Positions 24,758 through 34,657 of a stretch of DNA of 51,509 bases are shown piece after piece. The notes beneath the pieces were generated by a model that saw only the letters and a program-made list of their open reading frames with translations, did no database searches and had not been told where the DNA came from. This DNA is from JBBDNC01 sp040877875 (lineage in GTDB: Bacteria > Bacteroidota > Rhodothermia > Balneolales > Balneolaceae). The stretch's first letter is position 1, and each line of letters starts with the position of its first letter. The stretch spans positions 1 to 51,509 of the forward strand of contig JBBDNC010000202.1 of the NCBI GenBank assembly GCA_040877875.1, given 5' to 3'. Both the position numbers and the translations under genes were made by a program.

Positions 24758-26449
24758 TCAAGACTCTTTTTTTGACATCTCATGATAAGTCCAATTCTGG
24801 ACCATCGGCCATCTCCTTCCGGTTCCGAATGATTTCGGCGACAATTTCAAAATGGGGGGGGCCTGGAACCTTTTAAACTCGTTTAAATCCACCATTCGAA
24901 TGGTTTCCCTGACAATCTCTTCCTCGTACCCTGCCTCCACGATTTGTTTCAACTCCTGTTGCAAGTCAATATATCGCCACAAAATCTGATCAAGAATCGC
25001 ATATTCAGGCAAGGAATCGGTATCTTTCTGGTCAGGCCGCAATTCTGCACTGGGAGGTTTTTCCAGGATCGGTTTCGGAATCACTTCTTTCTGATAATAA
25101 GTGTCGTTCAGCCAGTAAGCCAATTCAAAAACTTCGTTTTTATACAGGTCCCCAATCAGGTTCAGTCCCCCGTTCATATCACCGTAAAGAGTTGCGTAGC
25201 CGACCGCCAGTTCCGATTTGTTACCGGTTGCAAGCAGCATATTCCCGAATTTATTGGAATAAGCCATTAAAAGGGATCCCCTGATACGGCTTTGAATATT
25301 TTCCTCCGCCACCCCGAATTCGGTCCCCTTGAATAATGGGGCCAGGGCATCCAGGTAGTCCCGATAAAGAGTTTTTATCTCAATATTATGGAGTTCAATC
25401 CCCAGGTTTTCAGCAAGTTGTGCGGAGTGATCCCTGCTTCCCCTGCTTGAAAACTCACTTGGCATATTCAGGGCAACAACATTTTCGGCGCCAATTGCAG
25501 CAACAGCCAATACAACAGTCAAAGCCGAATCAATTCCACCACTGAGTCCGACCACTACCTTTCGGGAAATCCCTGTTTTTCGGAGATAATCCCCCAGGCC
25601 AAGCCGGATAGCTCCCAATATACGGGCTTGTTTATCTTCGACTGTATTCTTTTCAACCCCTATGCATTCAAGGGAACCCTGAGCCGGATTCCAGTCAACG
25701 TCTGTATAATCCTCCTTATAAGGTTCCGTTGTGGCTATAAGATTCCCCCGGCTGTCCAGGGCAAGGGAGTCGCCGTCAAAAATAACCTCCGTATGAGCGC
25801 CGACCTGGTTACTGTAGAATAAGGGTAAATCAAGCTGAGCCGCATGATTTTTAAGCATTTGCAGACGATTCCGATGCTTGGATTTGGTAAAAGGTGAAGC
25901 GGAGATATTGATAATCACCTGAGCCCCCTGATCCCTGAGCCGGGCAGCCGGACTTACATCATAAACATGATACTGGACCTCGTTTTCATTATACCAGATG
26001 TCTTCACAAATGGTGACTCCCAGTTTAACCCCTTTGAATTCCATACATTTAAATTTCCTGTTGGGTTCGAAATACCGGAAATCATCAAAGATATCGTACG
26101 TCGGAAGCAAAGTCTTGTTTGTCTGACCTATCATTTTCCCCCGGTGTGCCAAAATGGCCGAATTGAACATTTTCCGGCCGGTATCCTGCCGGTTGGGGGT
26201 CAATGTTCCAAAAAGCAGGGCGGTATCCCCCGTCTTCTCGATAATTTTTTCGTTTGCCCGGTAGCAATATTCCCGAAATGCCAGTTTCTCCAGTAAATCC
26301 TGCGCCGGATAGCCGGTCAAAACCATTTCCGGAAGGATTAGCAGGTCAACGTCTCCGGATTCAGCCGAAGCCAGTGAATTTAATATCAGGTTCAGATTCT
26401 TGTCGACATCCCCGATCGTTGGATTCAGTTGTTCGATTCTTACTCTCAT
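24758..26449 (-). CDS. nadE: glutamine-dependent NAD+ synthetase
   Basis: NadE amidates nicotinic acid adenine dinucleotide to NAD+ using ATP and ammonia released from glutamine by its own amidase domain. The 563-aa product has the nitrilase-like domain with triad E41 (ILPEMVLTGYP), K112 (NKTLLPTYDIF) and C148 (TICEDIW), then the synthetase domain with the PP-loop SGGIDS at 303-308 and the GNKSELAVGYATLYGDMNG motif. The frame continues 59 codons upstream into the previous gene, without family features; the ATG at 26449, 10 bases after that gene, is the start. Confidence 0.95.
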   Translation of the reverse strand: MRVRIEQLNPTIGDVDKNLNLILNSLASAESGDVDLLILPEMVLTGYPAQDLLEKLAFREYCYRANEKIIEKTGDTALLFGTLTPNRQDTGRKMFNSAILAHRGKMIGQTNKTLLPTYDIFDDFRYFEPNRKFKCMEFKGVKLGVTICEDIWYNENEVQYHVYDVSPAARLRDQGAQVIINISASPFTKSKHRNRLQMLKNHAAQLDLPLFYSNQVGAHTEVIFDGDSLALDSRGNLIATTEPYKEDYTDVDWNPAQGSLECIGVEKNTVEDKQARILGAIRLGLGDYLRKTGISRKVVVGLSGGIDSALTVVLAVAAIGAENVVALNMPSEFSSRGSRDHSAQLAENLGIELHNIEIKTLYRDYLDALAPLFKGTEFGVAEENIQSRIRGSLLMAYSNKFGNMLLATGNKSELAVGYATLYGDMNGGLNLIGDLYKNEVFELAYWLNDTYYQKEVIPKPILEKPPSAELRPDQKDTDSLPEYAILDQILWRYIDLQQELKQIVEAGYEEEIVRETIRMVDLNEFKRFQAPPILKLSPKSFGTGRRWPMVQNWTYHEMSKKES

Positions 26450-26459
26450 AACTTCCACG

Positions 26460-28130
26460 TTAATGTTTGATTCGCTGACCGCCCACCCAGGTTTCCAATA
26501 CCGAAATCTCGCGTATTTCACGGGCCGGAACCTTAAAATAGTCCCGGTCAATGATGATAAAATCAGCCCATTTACCCGGTTCCAATGTACCCAGAACCTC
26601 TTCCTGATGAGCTGCGTAGGCAGCATCTGTTGTAAATGCCCGTAAGGCCTCTTCCCGGCTCATAGACTCTTCCGGATACCCTCCGCCCGTCGGTTGACCG
26701 TCCGGGTCCTGACGGGTTACCGCCGAATAGAGTCCTTCAAAAGGATTGGCCGATTCAACCGGGAAATCGGAGCCGGCAGCAATGACGGTCCCCTGACGCA
26801 AAAATTTCTGCCAGGCATAGGCCCCCTCCATTCTATCCGGCCCGATCCTATCTTCTGCCATATTCATATCACTGGTCGCATGAACCGGCTGCATCGAAGC
26901 GATGATGTCGAGTTCCCGAAAGCGTAAGATATCGTTGAGGTGGACAACCTGTGCATGTTCAATCCTGTGCCGGAGCTCCTTGCCCCCACATTGTTTCAGC
27001 GCTTTTTCAAAGGAATTCAGAACCTGCCTGTTTGCAGCATCACCGATCGCATGAATATTCATCTGATAGCCATTCGAGACTCCCTTGCAAACCATTTGAT
27101 TCAGCTCCTCCTGGTCATAAAATAACAACCCCTTATTCCCGGAATCATCCTGATAATCTTCCAGCAGAGCGGCACCCCGGCTTCCGAGAGCCCCGTCGGC
27201 CCATATTTTCACGCTCCGAAGTGCCAGCCGATTCTCGCCATTTCCATAATTTTCAATCGGACCGGATTCTGACATTTGATCAAAGAATTCACCCGTTCCA
27301 TCCATCATCGCATAAATCCGGACAGTGAGCTTTCCCTGTTCGGCGAAGGTTGCATACAGATTCCATTCCTCTTTCCCGATACCCGCCGCATGGACTCCGG
27401 TCAAACCGTATTCATTCATAATTTTCAAAGCCTGAACAAGGGCCTGTTCCTTTTCACGAAGAGTACGATCCGGAACAGCCGAAGAAATAAGATCCATCGC
27501 ACCATCTATAAAAATGCCGGCCGGCTCCCCTTTTTCATTCCGAACAATTCGTCCGCCGGCATTCGGATCCGGAGTTTTACTATCAACCCCTGCAAGTTCC
27601 ATCGCCCTGCTATTTGCCCACCCTGCATGTCCGTCTACCCTTTCAAGCCATACCGGCCGATCCGCTACTCCCCTATCCAGATCCGCCGCGGTCGGGAACT
27701 CGTTTCTCTCCCACAATACCTGATTCCAGCCACTCCCCCTGATCCAATTCTGCCCGGGATGACTCCCTGCAAATTCCCTGACTCTCTCTACAGTTCCCTC
27801 GAGGGAGGGATTACCGGCTATTTGAACCCCCATCTTCTGATACCCAAGATCCAAAATATGAGCATGAGCATCGATCAAACCGGGCAATACCGTATTCCCT
27901 TCGCCTGAGATATGTTTGGCATTCGGATAAGCCGCCTGAATCCCGGTGCTTGTGCCGATTTCAAGAACTTTTCCGCCTTGGATGGCAATGGCCTCAAATT
28001 GAGTCAACTCCCGGCCCTGAAATGTATACCCGTTAATGTCCTTAAGTACAATCATGTCTTCACCTACAGGTTGACATCCCCAGTGAAAGAATAAACATAT
28101 AAAAATGAAGGAAAGGCCCCACCTACGCAT
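26460..28130 (-). CDS. YtcJ-like amidohydrolase, probable lipoprotein
   Basis: A 556-aa member of amidohydrolase family 3. Metal-binding pieces: GLIDAHAHILDLG (HxH), MNIHAIGDAANR, LRHRIEHAQVV and GSDFPVESANPFEGLYSAVTR, typical of the YtcJ group; the substrate is unknown. The N-terminus MRRWGLSFIFICLFFHWGC is a lipoprotein signal with a Cys at residue 19, so the enzyme would be tethered to the envelope. The ATG at 28130 overlaps the Nudix stop by eight bases; a longer frame start at 28205 lies inside the Nudix gene and is rejected. Confidence 0.88.
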   Translation of the reverse strand: MRRWGLSFIFICLFFHWGCQPVGEDMIVLKDINGYTFQGRELTQFEAIAIQGGKVLEIGTSTGIQAAYPNAKHISGEGNTVLPGLIDAHAHILDLGYQKMGVQIAGNPSLEGTVERVREFAGSHPGQNWIRGSGWNQVLWERNEFPTAADLDRGVADRPVWLERVDGHAGWANSRAMELAGVDSKTPDPNAGGRIVRNEKGEPAGIFIDGAMDLISSAVPDRTLREKEQALVQALKIMNEYGLTGVHAAGIGKEEWNLYATFAEQGKLTVRIYAMMDGTGEFFDQMSESGPIENYGNGENRLALRSVKIWADGALGSRGAALLEDYQDDSGNKGLLFYDQEELNQMVCKGVSNGYQMNIHAIGDAANRQVLNSFEKALKQCGGKELRHRIEHAQVVHLNDILRFRELDIIASMQPVHATSDMNMAEDRIGPDRMEGAYAWQKFLRQGTVIAAGSDFPVESANPFEGLYSAVTRQDPDGQPTGGGYPEESMSREEALRAFTTDAAYAAHQEEVLGTLEPGKWADFIIIDRDYFKVPAREIREISVLETWVGGQRIKH

Positions 28131-28596
28131 TCTTAATATACCGGATCCGGGGTTCTTCAAAAAACTCCCGGCCGAAGTGATCCCGGATGTATTTCGGGTA
28201 AACATTGAAATTGTTCAGGTCGGATAAATCAACAAATTTCAGTTCTTCCAACATCTGTTCTTCCTCCCCCAATTCGGGGTCGGAACCTAATTCCGGTTCT
28301 CCACCGGTTCGAATACAGACAAAATAAAACTCCAAAGCATGAAAAGGTTTCTCAATAAACTCATGAACATAAAAGAGTCTTTCTGCTTCGACTTCAAGCC
28401 CGGCCTCTTCCTTCAACTCTCTTTTCAAAGCCGCTCTAAGCGATTCCCCGGTTTCCACTTCTCCACCCGGGGGCAGCCAAACGGATTCCTTTCGAGTCGG
28501 GACTTTCTGTTTAGCGAGAAGAAGCTTTTGATTTTCGACAAGCAATGCACACGAACGAAGCCGAATGCGATTTGCAAATAAAGACGGCCCGGCCAA
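28123..28596 (-). CDS. Nudix hydrolase
   Basis: A 157-aa protein with a complete Nudix box at about 44-66 (GGEVETGESLRAALKRELKE, then EAGL), which hydrolyses nucleoside-diphosphate-linked compounds with Mg2+. The fold is otherwise minimal, so the substrate cannot be named. No ATG is usable and TTG at 28596 is taken as start; it directly follows the pyrG stop. It overlaps the amidohydrolase gene, suggesting coupled translation with pyrG upstream. Confidence 0.88.
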   Translation of the reverse strand: MAGPSLFANRIRLRSCALLVENQKLLLAKQKVPTRKESVWLPPGGEVETGESLRAALKRELKEEAGLEVEAERLFYVHEFIEKPFHALEFYFVCIRTGGEPELGSDPELGEEEQMLEELKFVDLSDLNNFNVYPKYIRDHFGREFFEEPRIRYIKNA

Positions 28597-28598
28597 AC

Positions 28599-30239
28599 CT
28601 ATACCGCCTCTTTTTCCGGCTCTGCATGGGTGATTCCCAGTGATTGGTTCAGGGAAGCTTTCACAAAAGAAGCAAATAGCGGATGAGGCCGGCTTACCGA
28701 ACTGCGAAATTCAGGATGAAATTGTACACCGACAAACCAGCTATGGTCTTCAATCTCGATAATTTCCACAAGGTCTCGTTCCGGGTTAAAACCGGCCAGG
28801 GTCATCCCGTGATCCGACAGATCTTTTCGAAGCTTGTTATTCACTTCATAACGATGACGATGGCGCTCTTCGACCATCTCTTCCCGATAGGATTGAAATG
28901 AGAGAGAACCGGCGGTAATTTTACATTTATATTTTCCGAGTCTCATCGTCCCGCCCATGTCTTCCAGGTCTCTTTGATCCGGCATGAGATCAATAATCGG
29001 GTAAGGGCTATCCGGTTCAAATTCGGTACTGTTTGCATCCGAATGGCCACATACATTCCGGGAATACTCTATGACAGCACATTGCATCCCCAAACAGATC
29101 CCGAAAAACGGAATATTCCTTTCACGTGCAAAACGAACAGCTTCAAGCTTCCCGTCGATCCCCCTTCCGCCGAATCCGGGTGCAACCAGGACACCGCTGA
29201 CCCCTTTCAGAAGTTTTTCAATTTTATCTTTCGAGATAGAGTCGGATTGGACCCATCGAATATTTACCCGGCAGTCGTTCATTGCCCCGGCATGAATCAA
29301 GGATTCGACAATAGACTTGTATGCGTCATGGTGTTCCACATATTTACCTACCAATGCAATGGTAACTTCTTCCGATGGGTTTTTAATCTTCTCCACAAAG
29401 TTGATCCACTGGTCAAGACTGACGTCATCGGCTTTTAAATCCAATTTCTCAATCACGCGCCGGTCAAGCCCTTCCTCTCTCATCAGCAAGGGAACTTCAT
29501 AGATACTTTCCGCATCAAGGGAAGAAATCACATCTTCAATTTCAACATTACAAAACTGGGCAATTTTCCGCCGGATCGTTTCATCGAGGGAATATTCGGA
29601 TCTACACACCAGCAAATCCGGCTGGAGTCCGCTTTCCGAAAGGGTTTTCACAGAATGCTGGGTCGGTTTGGTCTTCAGTTCCCCTGCAGCCGCAAGATAA
29701 GGAACCAAGGTCAGATGGATGGAGAGCGTATTCTTCCGGCCTACATCATATCGCATCTGCCTCATCGCTTCGATATAGGGCAGGCTTTCAATATCCCCTA
29801 CTGTACCCCCGATCTCCACAATCACCACGTCATAATTGCCCGACTTCCCCAGTTTCAAAACATGGGATTTAATTTCATCGGTGATATGCGGAATGACCTG
29901 AACCGTTTTACCCAGGTATGCCCCCTGACGTTCTTTAGTGATTACATCATAATAGATCCGCCCGGTGGTGACATTATTATTTTGAGAGGTCTTAATATCA
30001 AGAAACCGTTCGTAATGTCCCAGGTCCAGATCCGTTTCCGCCCCGTCGTCCGTGACATAGACTTCACCATGTTCATACGGATTCATCGTACCGGGATCGA
30101 CGTTGATATAGGGATCCAGTTTTTGAACAGTAACCCGTAAGCCGCGTGCTACCAACAGGCGTCCCAGGGATGCACATATAATGCCTTTACCAAGAGAGGA
30201 GGTGACCCCGCCGGTAACAAAGATATATTTTGTACCCAT
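28599..30239 (-). CDS. pyrG: CTP synthase
   Basis: PyrG converts UTP to CTP with glutamine-derived ammonia. The 546-aa product starts MGTKYIFVTGGVTSSLGKG (P-loop), continues with DPYINVDPGTMNPYEHGEVY and VEIGGTVGDIES, and ends with a class I glutaminase domain (FFGICLGMQCAVIEY catalytic Cys; VQFHPEF catalytic His). The ATG at 30239 gives the normal family start. In-frame alternatives are the ATG at 30269 and TTG at 30299, which add 10 or 20 residues without family support. Confidence 0.96.
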   Translation of the reverse strand: MGTKYIFVTGGVTSSLGKGIICASLGRLLVARGLRVTVQKLDPYINVDPGTMNPYEHGEVYVTDDGAETDLDLGHYERFLDIKTSQNNNVTTGRIYYDVITKERQGAYLGKTVQVIPHITDEIKSHVLKLGKSGNYDVVIVEIGGTVGDIESLPYIEAMRQMRYDVGRKNTLSIHLTLVPYLAAAGELKTKPTQHSVKTLSESGLQPDLLVCRSEYSLDETIRRKIAQFCNVEIEDVISSLDAESIYEVPLLMREEGLDRRVIEKLDLKADDVSLDQWINFVEKIKNPSEEVTIALVGKYVEHHDAYKSIVESLIHAGAMNDCRVNIRWVQSDSISKDKIEKLLKGVSGVLVAPGFGGRGIDGKLEAVRFARERNIPFFGICLGMQCAVIEYSRNVCGHSDANSTEFEPDSPYPIIDLMPDQRDLEDMGGTMRLGKYKCKITAGSLSFQSYREEMVEERHRHRYEVNNKLRKDLSDHGMTLAGFNPERDLVEIIEIEDHSWFVGVQFHPEFRSSVSRPHPLFASFVKASLNQSLGITHAEPEKEAV

Positions 30240-30403
30240 GAAGTAAGAGGAGTTGATTAATGGATTCATAAAAATAGCAGGTTCAGCCCTACCATTCAAA
30301 CCGGATCGGAAAGTTCCTGAAAAAAAAGTTGAAACCGACTTTCATTTACTCTTGAGGGAATAAAACATCAGAATACACACGTAAATACCGGCAGGGTGAC
30401 GTG

Positions 30404-30730
30404 TCATGTTGATTGAGAATCTTGAGATCTATAAAACTCTATCAATTCCCGGATCTGTTTCTTTTGCAGAAATATCATTCCCACATTTACCGTAAAAATT
30501 ACAAGGAGTACAATGAAAATTGTATCGCTGAGAGCGGTAATATCAAAGTAATAGGAATAAGAGAAAAAAATGACCGCAAGAGCATTCAACAACAGCATCA
30601 TCCATTTGTTCCGGTCTTTCTTCTGCAAGGCTTCAATCTTTTTTCCGATCGAGAGCGAGTCATCTACTTTACGCAGGTGGACTTTTTCATAACTTTTAAA
30701 CCTTTCGAGATCCTCTTGTGAATACGTCAT
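30404..30730 (-). CDS. small two-helix membrane protein, unknown
   Basis: A 108-aa protein with a charged N-terminal helical part (MTYSQEDLERFKSYEKVHLRK), two membrane helices (WMMLLLNALAVIFFSYSYYF and DTIFIVLLVIFTVNVGMIF) forming a hairpin, and a charged C-terminal tail. I do not recognise the family. The frame opens further to an ATG at 30781, but that would leave only 33 bases to the divergent rlmB start, too little for two promoters, so I prefer the ATG at 30730. Confidence 0.6.
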   Translation of the reverse strand: MTYSQEDLERFKSYEKVHLRKVDDSLSIGKKIEALQKKDRNKWMMLLLNALAVIFFSYSYYFDITALSDTIFIVLLVIFTVNVGMIFLQKKQIRELIEFYRSQDSQST

Positions 30731-30814
30731 GCAAAGCTTTCTATTAACGAGTTCATAAATAAACTTATATTCCCTGTACATTTAATTTCTACTTTTTGAC
30801 TGCAATACGAACAG

Positions 30815-31558
30815 ATGGACTCCACCTCCGATACCTATATTTTTGGACGCCACCCGGTTCAGGAACAATTATCAAAGGACCCCGGAAAATTTGAAAAAAT
30901 ATTTCTGCGTGAAGGGTTAAGCGGGAGCTATGTACAGGAAATCACCTCGCTCGCTTCTCAAAACCGGATCCCTGTCAGCCGCGTTCCCGGACGGAAGCTG
31001 TTTGATCTTGTCGGAAAAGTCAATGATCAGGGGATTGTAGCGCTGATCTCACCGGTAACCTATCTCGATTTCCATGACTGGATTGAAACCCTGAGTCCTG
31101 ACGCAAACACCGCTGTACTGATCCTCGATGAAATCGAGGATCCACACAATTTCGGTGCCATTCTCCGCTCTGCCGCCGCGGCCGGGATCACGGCGGTTCT
31201 CGTTGCCAAACACCGGCAGGCCCCGGTCAATGCGATGGTTTATAAAACCTCGGCAGGTACCGCCGGGCGTATCCCTATTGTTCGAACCGTGAACCTGAAC
31301 CAGGCGATCCTTGAACTAAAAGAACACAAGTTCTGGATCGCCGGATTGGATCAGGAGGCGGAAAAAACGATCTGGGAGATGGATGCAGACGTCCCGATGG
31401 GCTTTGTCATCGGAAATGAAGGACGGGGAGTGCGCCGGAAAACCTCGGAACATTGTGATTTTCACTATACGATTCCCATGGAAAATGACGTGGAATCCCT
31501 AAATGCCTCCGTGAGTGCTGCCCTGGTATGCTATGAATGGAAAAGAAAAGCTGAATAA
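30815..31558 (+). CDS. rlmB: RNA 2'-O-methyltransferase, RlmB/TrmH (SpoU) family
   Basis: A 247-aa SPOUT methyltransferase that 2'-O-methylates ribose, most likely G2251 of 23S rRNA as RlmB. N-terminal substrate-binding domain (YIFGRHPVQEQL, about 8-75), then the knotted domain with motif 1 (LDEIEDPHNFGAILRSA), motif 2 (GFVIGNEGRGVRRKT) and motif 3 (IPMENDVESLNASVSAAL). It is a lone + strand gene that borders the restriction island. Exact target specificity is inferred from the domain order. Confidence 0.9.
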   Translation: MDSTSDTYIFGRHPVQEQLSKDPGKFEKIFLREGLSGSYVQEITSLASQNRIPVSRVPGRKLFDLVGKVNDQGIVALISPVTYLDFHDWIETLSPDANTAVLILDEIEDPHNFGAILRSAAAAGITAVLVAKHRQAPVNAMVYKTSAGTAGRIPIVRTVNLNQAILELKEHKFWIAGLDQEAEKTIWEMDADVPMGFVIGNEGRGVRRKTSEHCDFHYTIPMENDVESLNASVSAALVCYEWKRKAE

Positions 31559-31634
31559 CCCTGTGTCAGTGATTCGGGTTTCATTCATTACGGTGAGCCT
31601 ACTCTCGTTCTCATAGGTTCCAATTTGATTTGGT

Positions 31635-34600
31635 TTAATACTGAACAGAATCCTCATCCCGAATCTTGTTATATACATTCTTCAGCATGTGTAGCATCGC
31701 AATCTCCCTTAAATCCTGATCTTTCAAAAGTTTTGTGGAGATATCTTCGTTGCCTTCCATTCTGCCAATAATCAGATCTTCAAATTCCCGGTCGAATACG
31801 AATCTGAAATCTTCCAGGGTATTAGCCTTGGCTGCTTTTTGGAGTTTTTCGTTATCGGCAGCTTCAACTTCAAGCTGTTCAAAGAAGAGCTGATCGGCTT
31901 CTTTAAAGTCGGTGCCGAATCGGTCATTTAGAATTTCAACCAATTCAGACAGGGCTACATACTCTTCTTTTACCATTCCGGTACCAACTTCATCCGGGCC
32001 CTTAATTTCCTTTGATTCCCCATCACTCAGATCAATAGAGCCTTCACTTATTTTCTGTAAACGATAATATTTCAGAGAAACTTCATCATCAAACTCATAA
32101 CCCCCACCTGTATCACGTTTGGGTAATCTTGCAAGTAAGAAGCGACTGAAGATGTACAGTTTCTCCAAATCGGAATCCTGGAAAGGGATAATCTGAGACA
32201 TAAATCCATACAGGTTTCTAAAACTTGTTACGGTAGATTTCAAATCCTCCTGTTCTTCCTCTTCGAGTGTTTTATATCGTTCTACAATCGGATCAATTAC
32301 ACCATATAATTTTCCGTGATCTTTTTCGGTACCCTTAAATCCCGGACGAGAATAAATTTCAAAAAATGATGCCAGATCCGCTTCGTCAAATAGCTTGTAC
32401 TCGGTTATTCGATGCTGTATCTCATAGAGCTTTCTCGGTTCTACATCATCTGCAAATGGTGTGCGTTCATAATAAGGCTTGAATGAGTTGTATATTTCCT
32501 CCTCATCATTCACAAAATCGAGAACAAAGGTATTCTCTTTACCGGGATGAACTCTGTTGAGACGCGAGAGTGTTTGAACGGCCTGTATACCGGATAACCG
32601 TTTATCAACATACATGGTGTGAAGCAATGGTTGATCAAAACCAGTCTGATACTTTTCGGCCACCAACAAAACCTGGTATTCATCTGAAGAGAACTTTTCA
32701 GGCAGCTCTTTTTCCCGGATTCCATTGTTCATACGTACTTCTGTATACTGCTTATCCGGTACGTCTGGGTCCTCTACTGTGCCTGAAAATGCGACTAAGG
32801 TTTTGATATCATCATAACCTTTTTTAGCAATGTACTTATCAAACGATTGCTTATACCGCACAGCTTCCAATCTCGATCCGGTTACAACCATCGCTTTGGC
32901 ACGACCACCTATTTTATGCATCGTTTTTTGTTTGAAGTGCTCTACCATCACTTCGGTTTTTTGTGCAATGCTGTATGGATGCAATTTCAGAAATCGGGCA
33001 AGTGCGCGTGCCGCTTTTTTCTTATCCAGCTCAGGGTCATCTTCAATCTTCTTGATCAATCCATAGTAGCTTTTATACGTTGTATAGTGTTTCAGCACAT
33101 CCATGATGAAGCCCTCTTCGATGGCCTGCCGCATGGAGTAGAGATGAAATGGCGGTTTCCCATCGGGTCCGGGAGCATCAAACAGTTTCTCAGTCTTATA
33201 TTTGGGTGTAGCGGTAAAGGCATAAAAACTGAGATTGTTTTGCTTTCCCCGTTTTTCCATTTCCCGCAGCACAAACAGATCGTGTGCATCCAAATCCTCT
33301 TCTGCAGCCTGCTCTTTTACCCGCTGATCAATTCCATCTTTATTCAGGATGGATTTCATCTCGGCAGCCGTTTCGCCGGATTGCGAACTGTGGGCTTCAT
33401 CCACAATCACGGCAAAGGTTCTCCCTTTCAGGTTGCCGATCTTCTCATGGATAAACGGAAATTTTTGGAGGGTGGTTATTATAATGGGAACTTGTGCATC
33501 CAGTGCCTGGGCAAGCTGAGTTGAATCTTTCTCAATTTTCTGGACCACACCCTGCTTGTGTTCAAACTGATAGATGGTGTCCTGCAACTGTTTATCAAGC
33601 ACTACACGATCCGTAATCACAACAATTGAGCTGAATATTTTTTCATCCTTCTCATTATGCAGACTCGACAACCGGTGTGCCAGCCAGGCGATGGAGTTAC
33701 TTTTTCCTGAACCGGCAGAATGATGAACCAGATAGTTTTTCCCTACGCCATGCCCTTTGGTATCTGTGATCAGCTTGCGAACACAATCAAGCTGGTGATA
33801 GCGGGGAAAGATCAGCTTCTCTTTTCGAATTTTCTTTGTCCCCTTTGTGGTTTCCACTTCCTTTTCTTCCACTTCCAGGTGCAGAAAACGATGGATGATA
33901 TCCATCAGGCTGTCTTTTTGCAGTACATCTTCCCACAGGTATTGGGTGCGATATCCGTCCGGGTTTGGGGGATTCCCGGAGGCTTCGTTATGCCCTTTGT
34001 TAAATGGAAGAAAGAACGTGTCTTTTCCGTCCAGCTTGGTCGTCATATATGCCAGATCGGGATCTACGGCAAAATGTGCAAAAGCTCCTTTATTAAAAGA
34101 GAAAATCCGGTCAGATGAGCTTCGGTCATTTTCATACTGTTTTTTTGCGTGATCGACCGTCTGGCCTGTATAGGGATTTTTCAGTTCAGCCGTAATGACC
34201 GGAATACCGTTCAGCGATAGCACTACATCTATTGAATTGCGGTGTGCGTTACTGTAATAAAGCTGCCGCGTGATGGAAAGTGCATTTCGTTTGAAGAGTT
34301 TTTCGGCTTCCGGATTCATGCCATGAGGAGAGCGATAAAAGGCAACTTTGATTCGCTTGCCAAAACATTTAAACCCATGCCGAATTACATCGAGCAGCCC
34401 CTGATGATCAACAGCCAACCGGAGTTCTTTTAGAATAAATGTGTCCGTGTCTTTTCCATGGAATCCCTCGATCGCTTTCCAGGCTTTGGGCTGGGTTTCC
34501 CGGATGAAGGGGAGCAGAAGGGTCGGGTCGAGAGCCGCTTCTTTATCGAAGTTTTTAGATTCGGCTTTCACATATCCGCCCTCATTCGACAGCAGATAGG

Positions 34601-34646
34601 CTTCTATGGCTTGTTCAAAAGCTATTTCTTTGTAGTTAATGGGCAT
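31635..34646 (-). CDS. hsdR: type I restriction enzyme, R subunit
   Basis: HsdR translocates DNA and cleaves it when the HsdM/HsdS complex meets unmethylated sites. The 1003-aa protein has an N-terminal PD-(D/E)xK nuclease (D140, then AELKN with E154 and K156), an SF2 helicase core with HHSAGSGKS (Walker A, 309-316), IVDEAHSS, FTATP and TGFDQPLLHTMYVDKRLSGIQAVQTLSRLNR, then a C-terminal helical part that binds the methylase. All motifs look intact. It is the last gene of the island operon, 11 bases after hsdS, and faces rlmB. Confidence 0.95.
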   Translation of the reverse strand: MPINYKEIAFEQAIEAYLLSNEGGYVKAESKNFDKEAALDPTLLLPFIRETQPKAWKAIEGFHGKDTDTFILKELRLAVDHQGLLDVIRHGFKCFGKRIKVAFYRSPHGMNPEAEKLFKRNALSITRQLYYSNAHRNSIDVVLSLNGIPVITAELKNPYTGQTVDHAKKQYENDRSSSDRIFSFNKGAFAHFAVDPDLAYMTTKLDGKDTFFLPFNKGHNEASGNPPNPDGYRTQYLWEDVLQKDSLMDIIHRFLHLEVEEKEVETTKGTKKIRKEKLIFPRYHQLDCVRKLITDTKGHGVGKNYLVHHSAGSGKSNSIAWLAHRLSSLHNEKDEKIFSSIVVITDRVVLDKQLQDTIYQFEHKQGVVQKIEKDSTQLAQALDAQVPIIITTLQKFPFIHEKIGNLKGRTFAVIVDEAHSSQSGETAAEMKSILNKDGIDQRVKEQAAEEDLDAHDLFVLREMEKRGKQNNLSFYAFTATPKYKTEKLFDAPGPDGKPPFHLYSMRQAIEEGFIMDVLKHYTTYKSYYGLIKKIEDDPELDKKKAARALARFLKLHPYSIAQKTEVMVEHFKQKTMHKIGGRAKAMVVTGSRLEAVRYKQSFDKYIAKKGYDDIKTLVAFSGTVEDPDVPDKQYTEVRMNNGIREKELPEKFSSDEYQVLLVAEKYQTGFDQPLLHTMYVDKRLSGIQAVQTLSRLNRVHPGKENTFVLDFVNDEEEIYNSFKPYYERTPFADDVEPRKLYEIQHRITEYKLFDEADLASFFEIYSRPGFKGTEKDHGKLYGVIDPIVERYKTLEEEEQEDLKSTVTSFRNLYGFMSQIIPFQDSDLEKLYIFSRFLLARLPKRDTGGGYEFDDEVSLKYYRLQKISEGSIDLSDGESKEIKGPDEVGTGMVKEEYVALSELVEILNDRFGTDFKEADQLFFEQLEVEAADNEKLQKAAKANTLEDFRFVFDREFEDLIIGRMEGNEDISTKLLKDQDLREIAMLHMLKNVYNKIRDEDSVQY

Positions 34647-34657
34647 AAAAACTGATT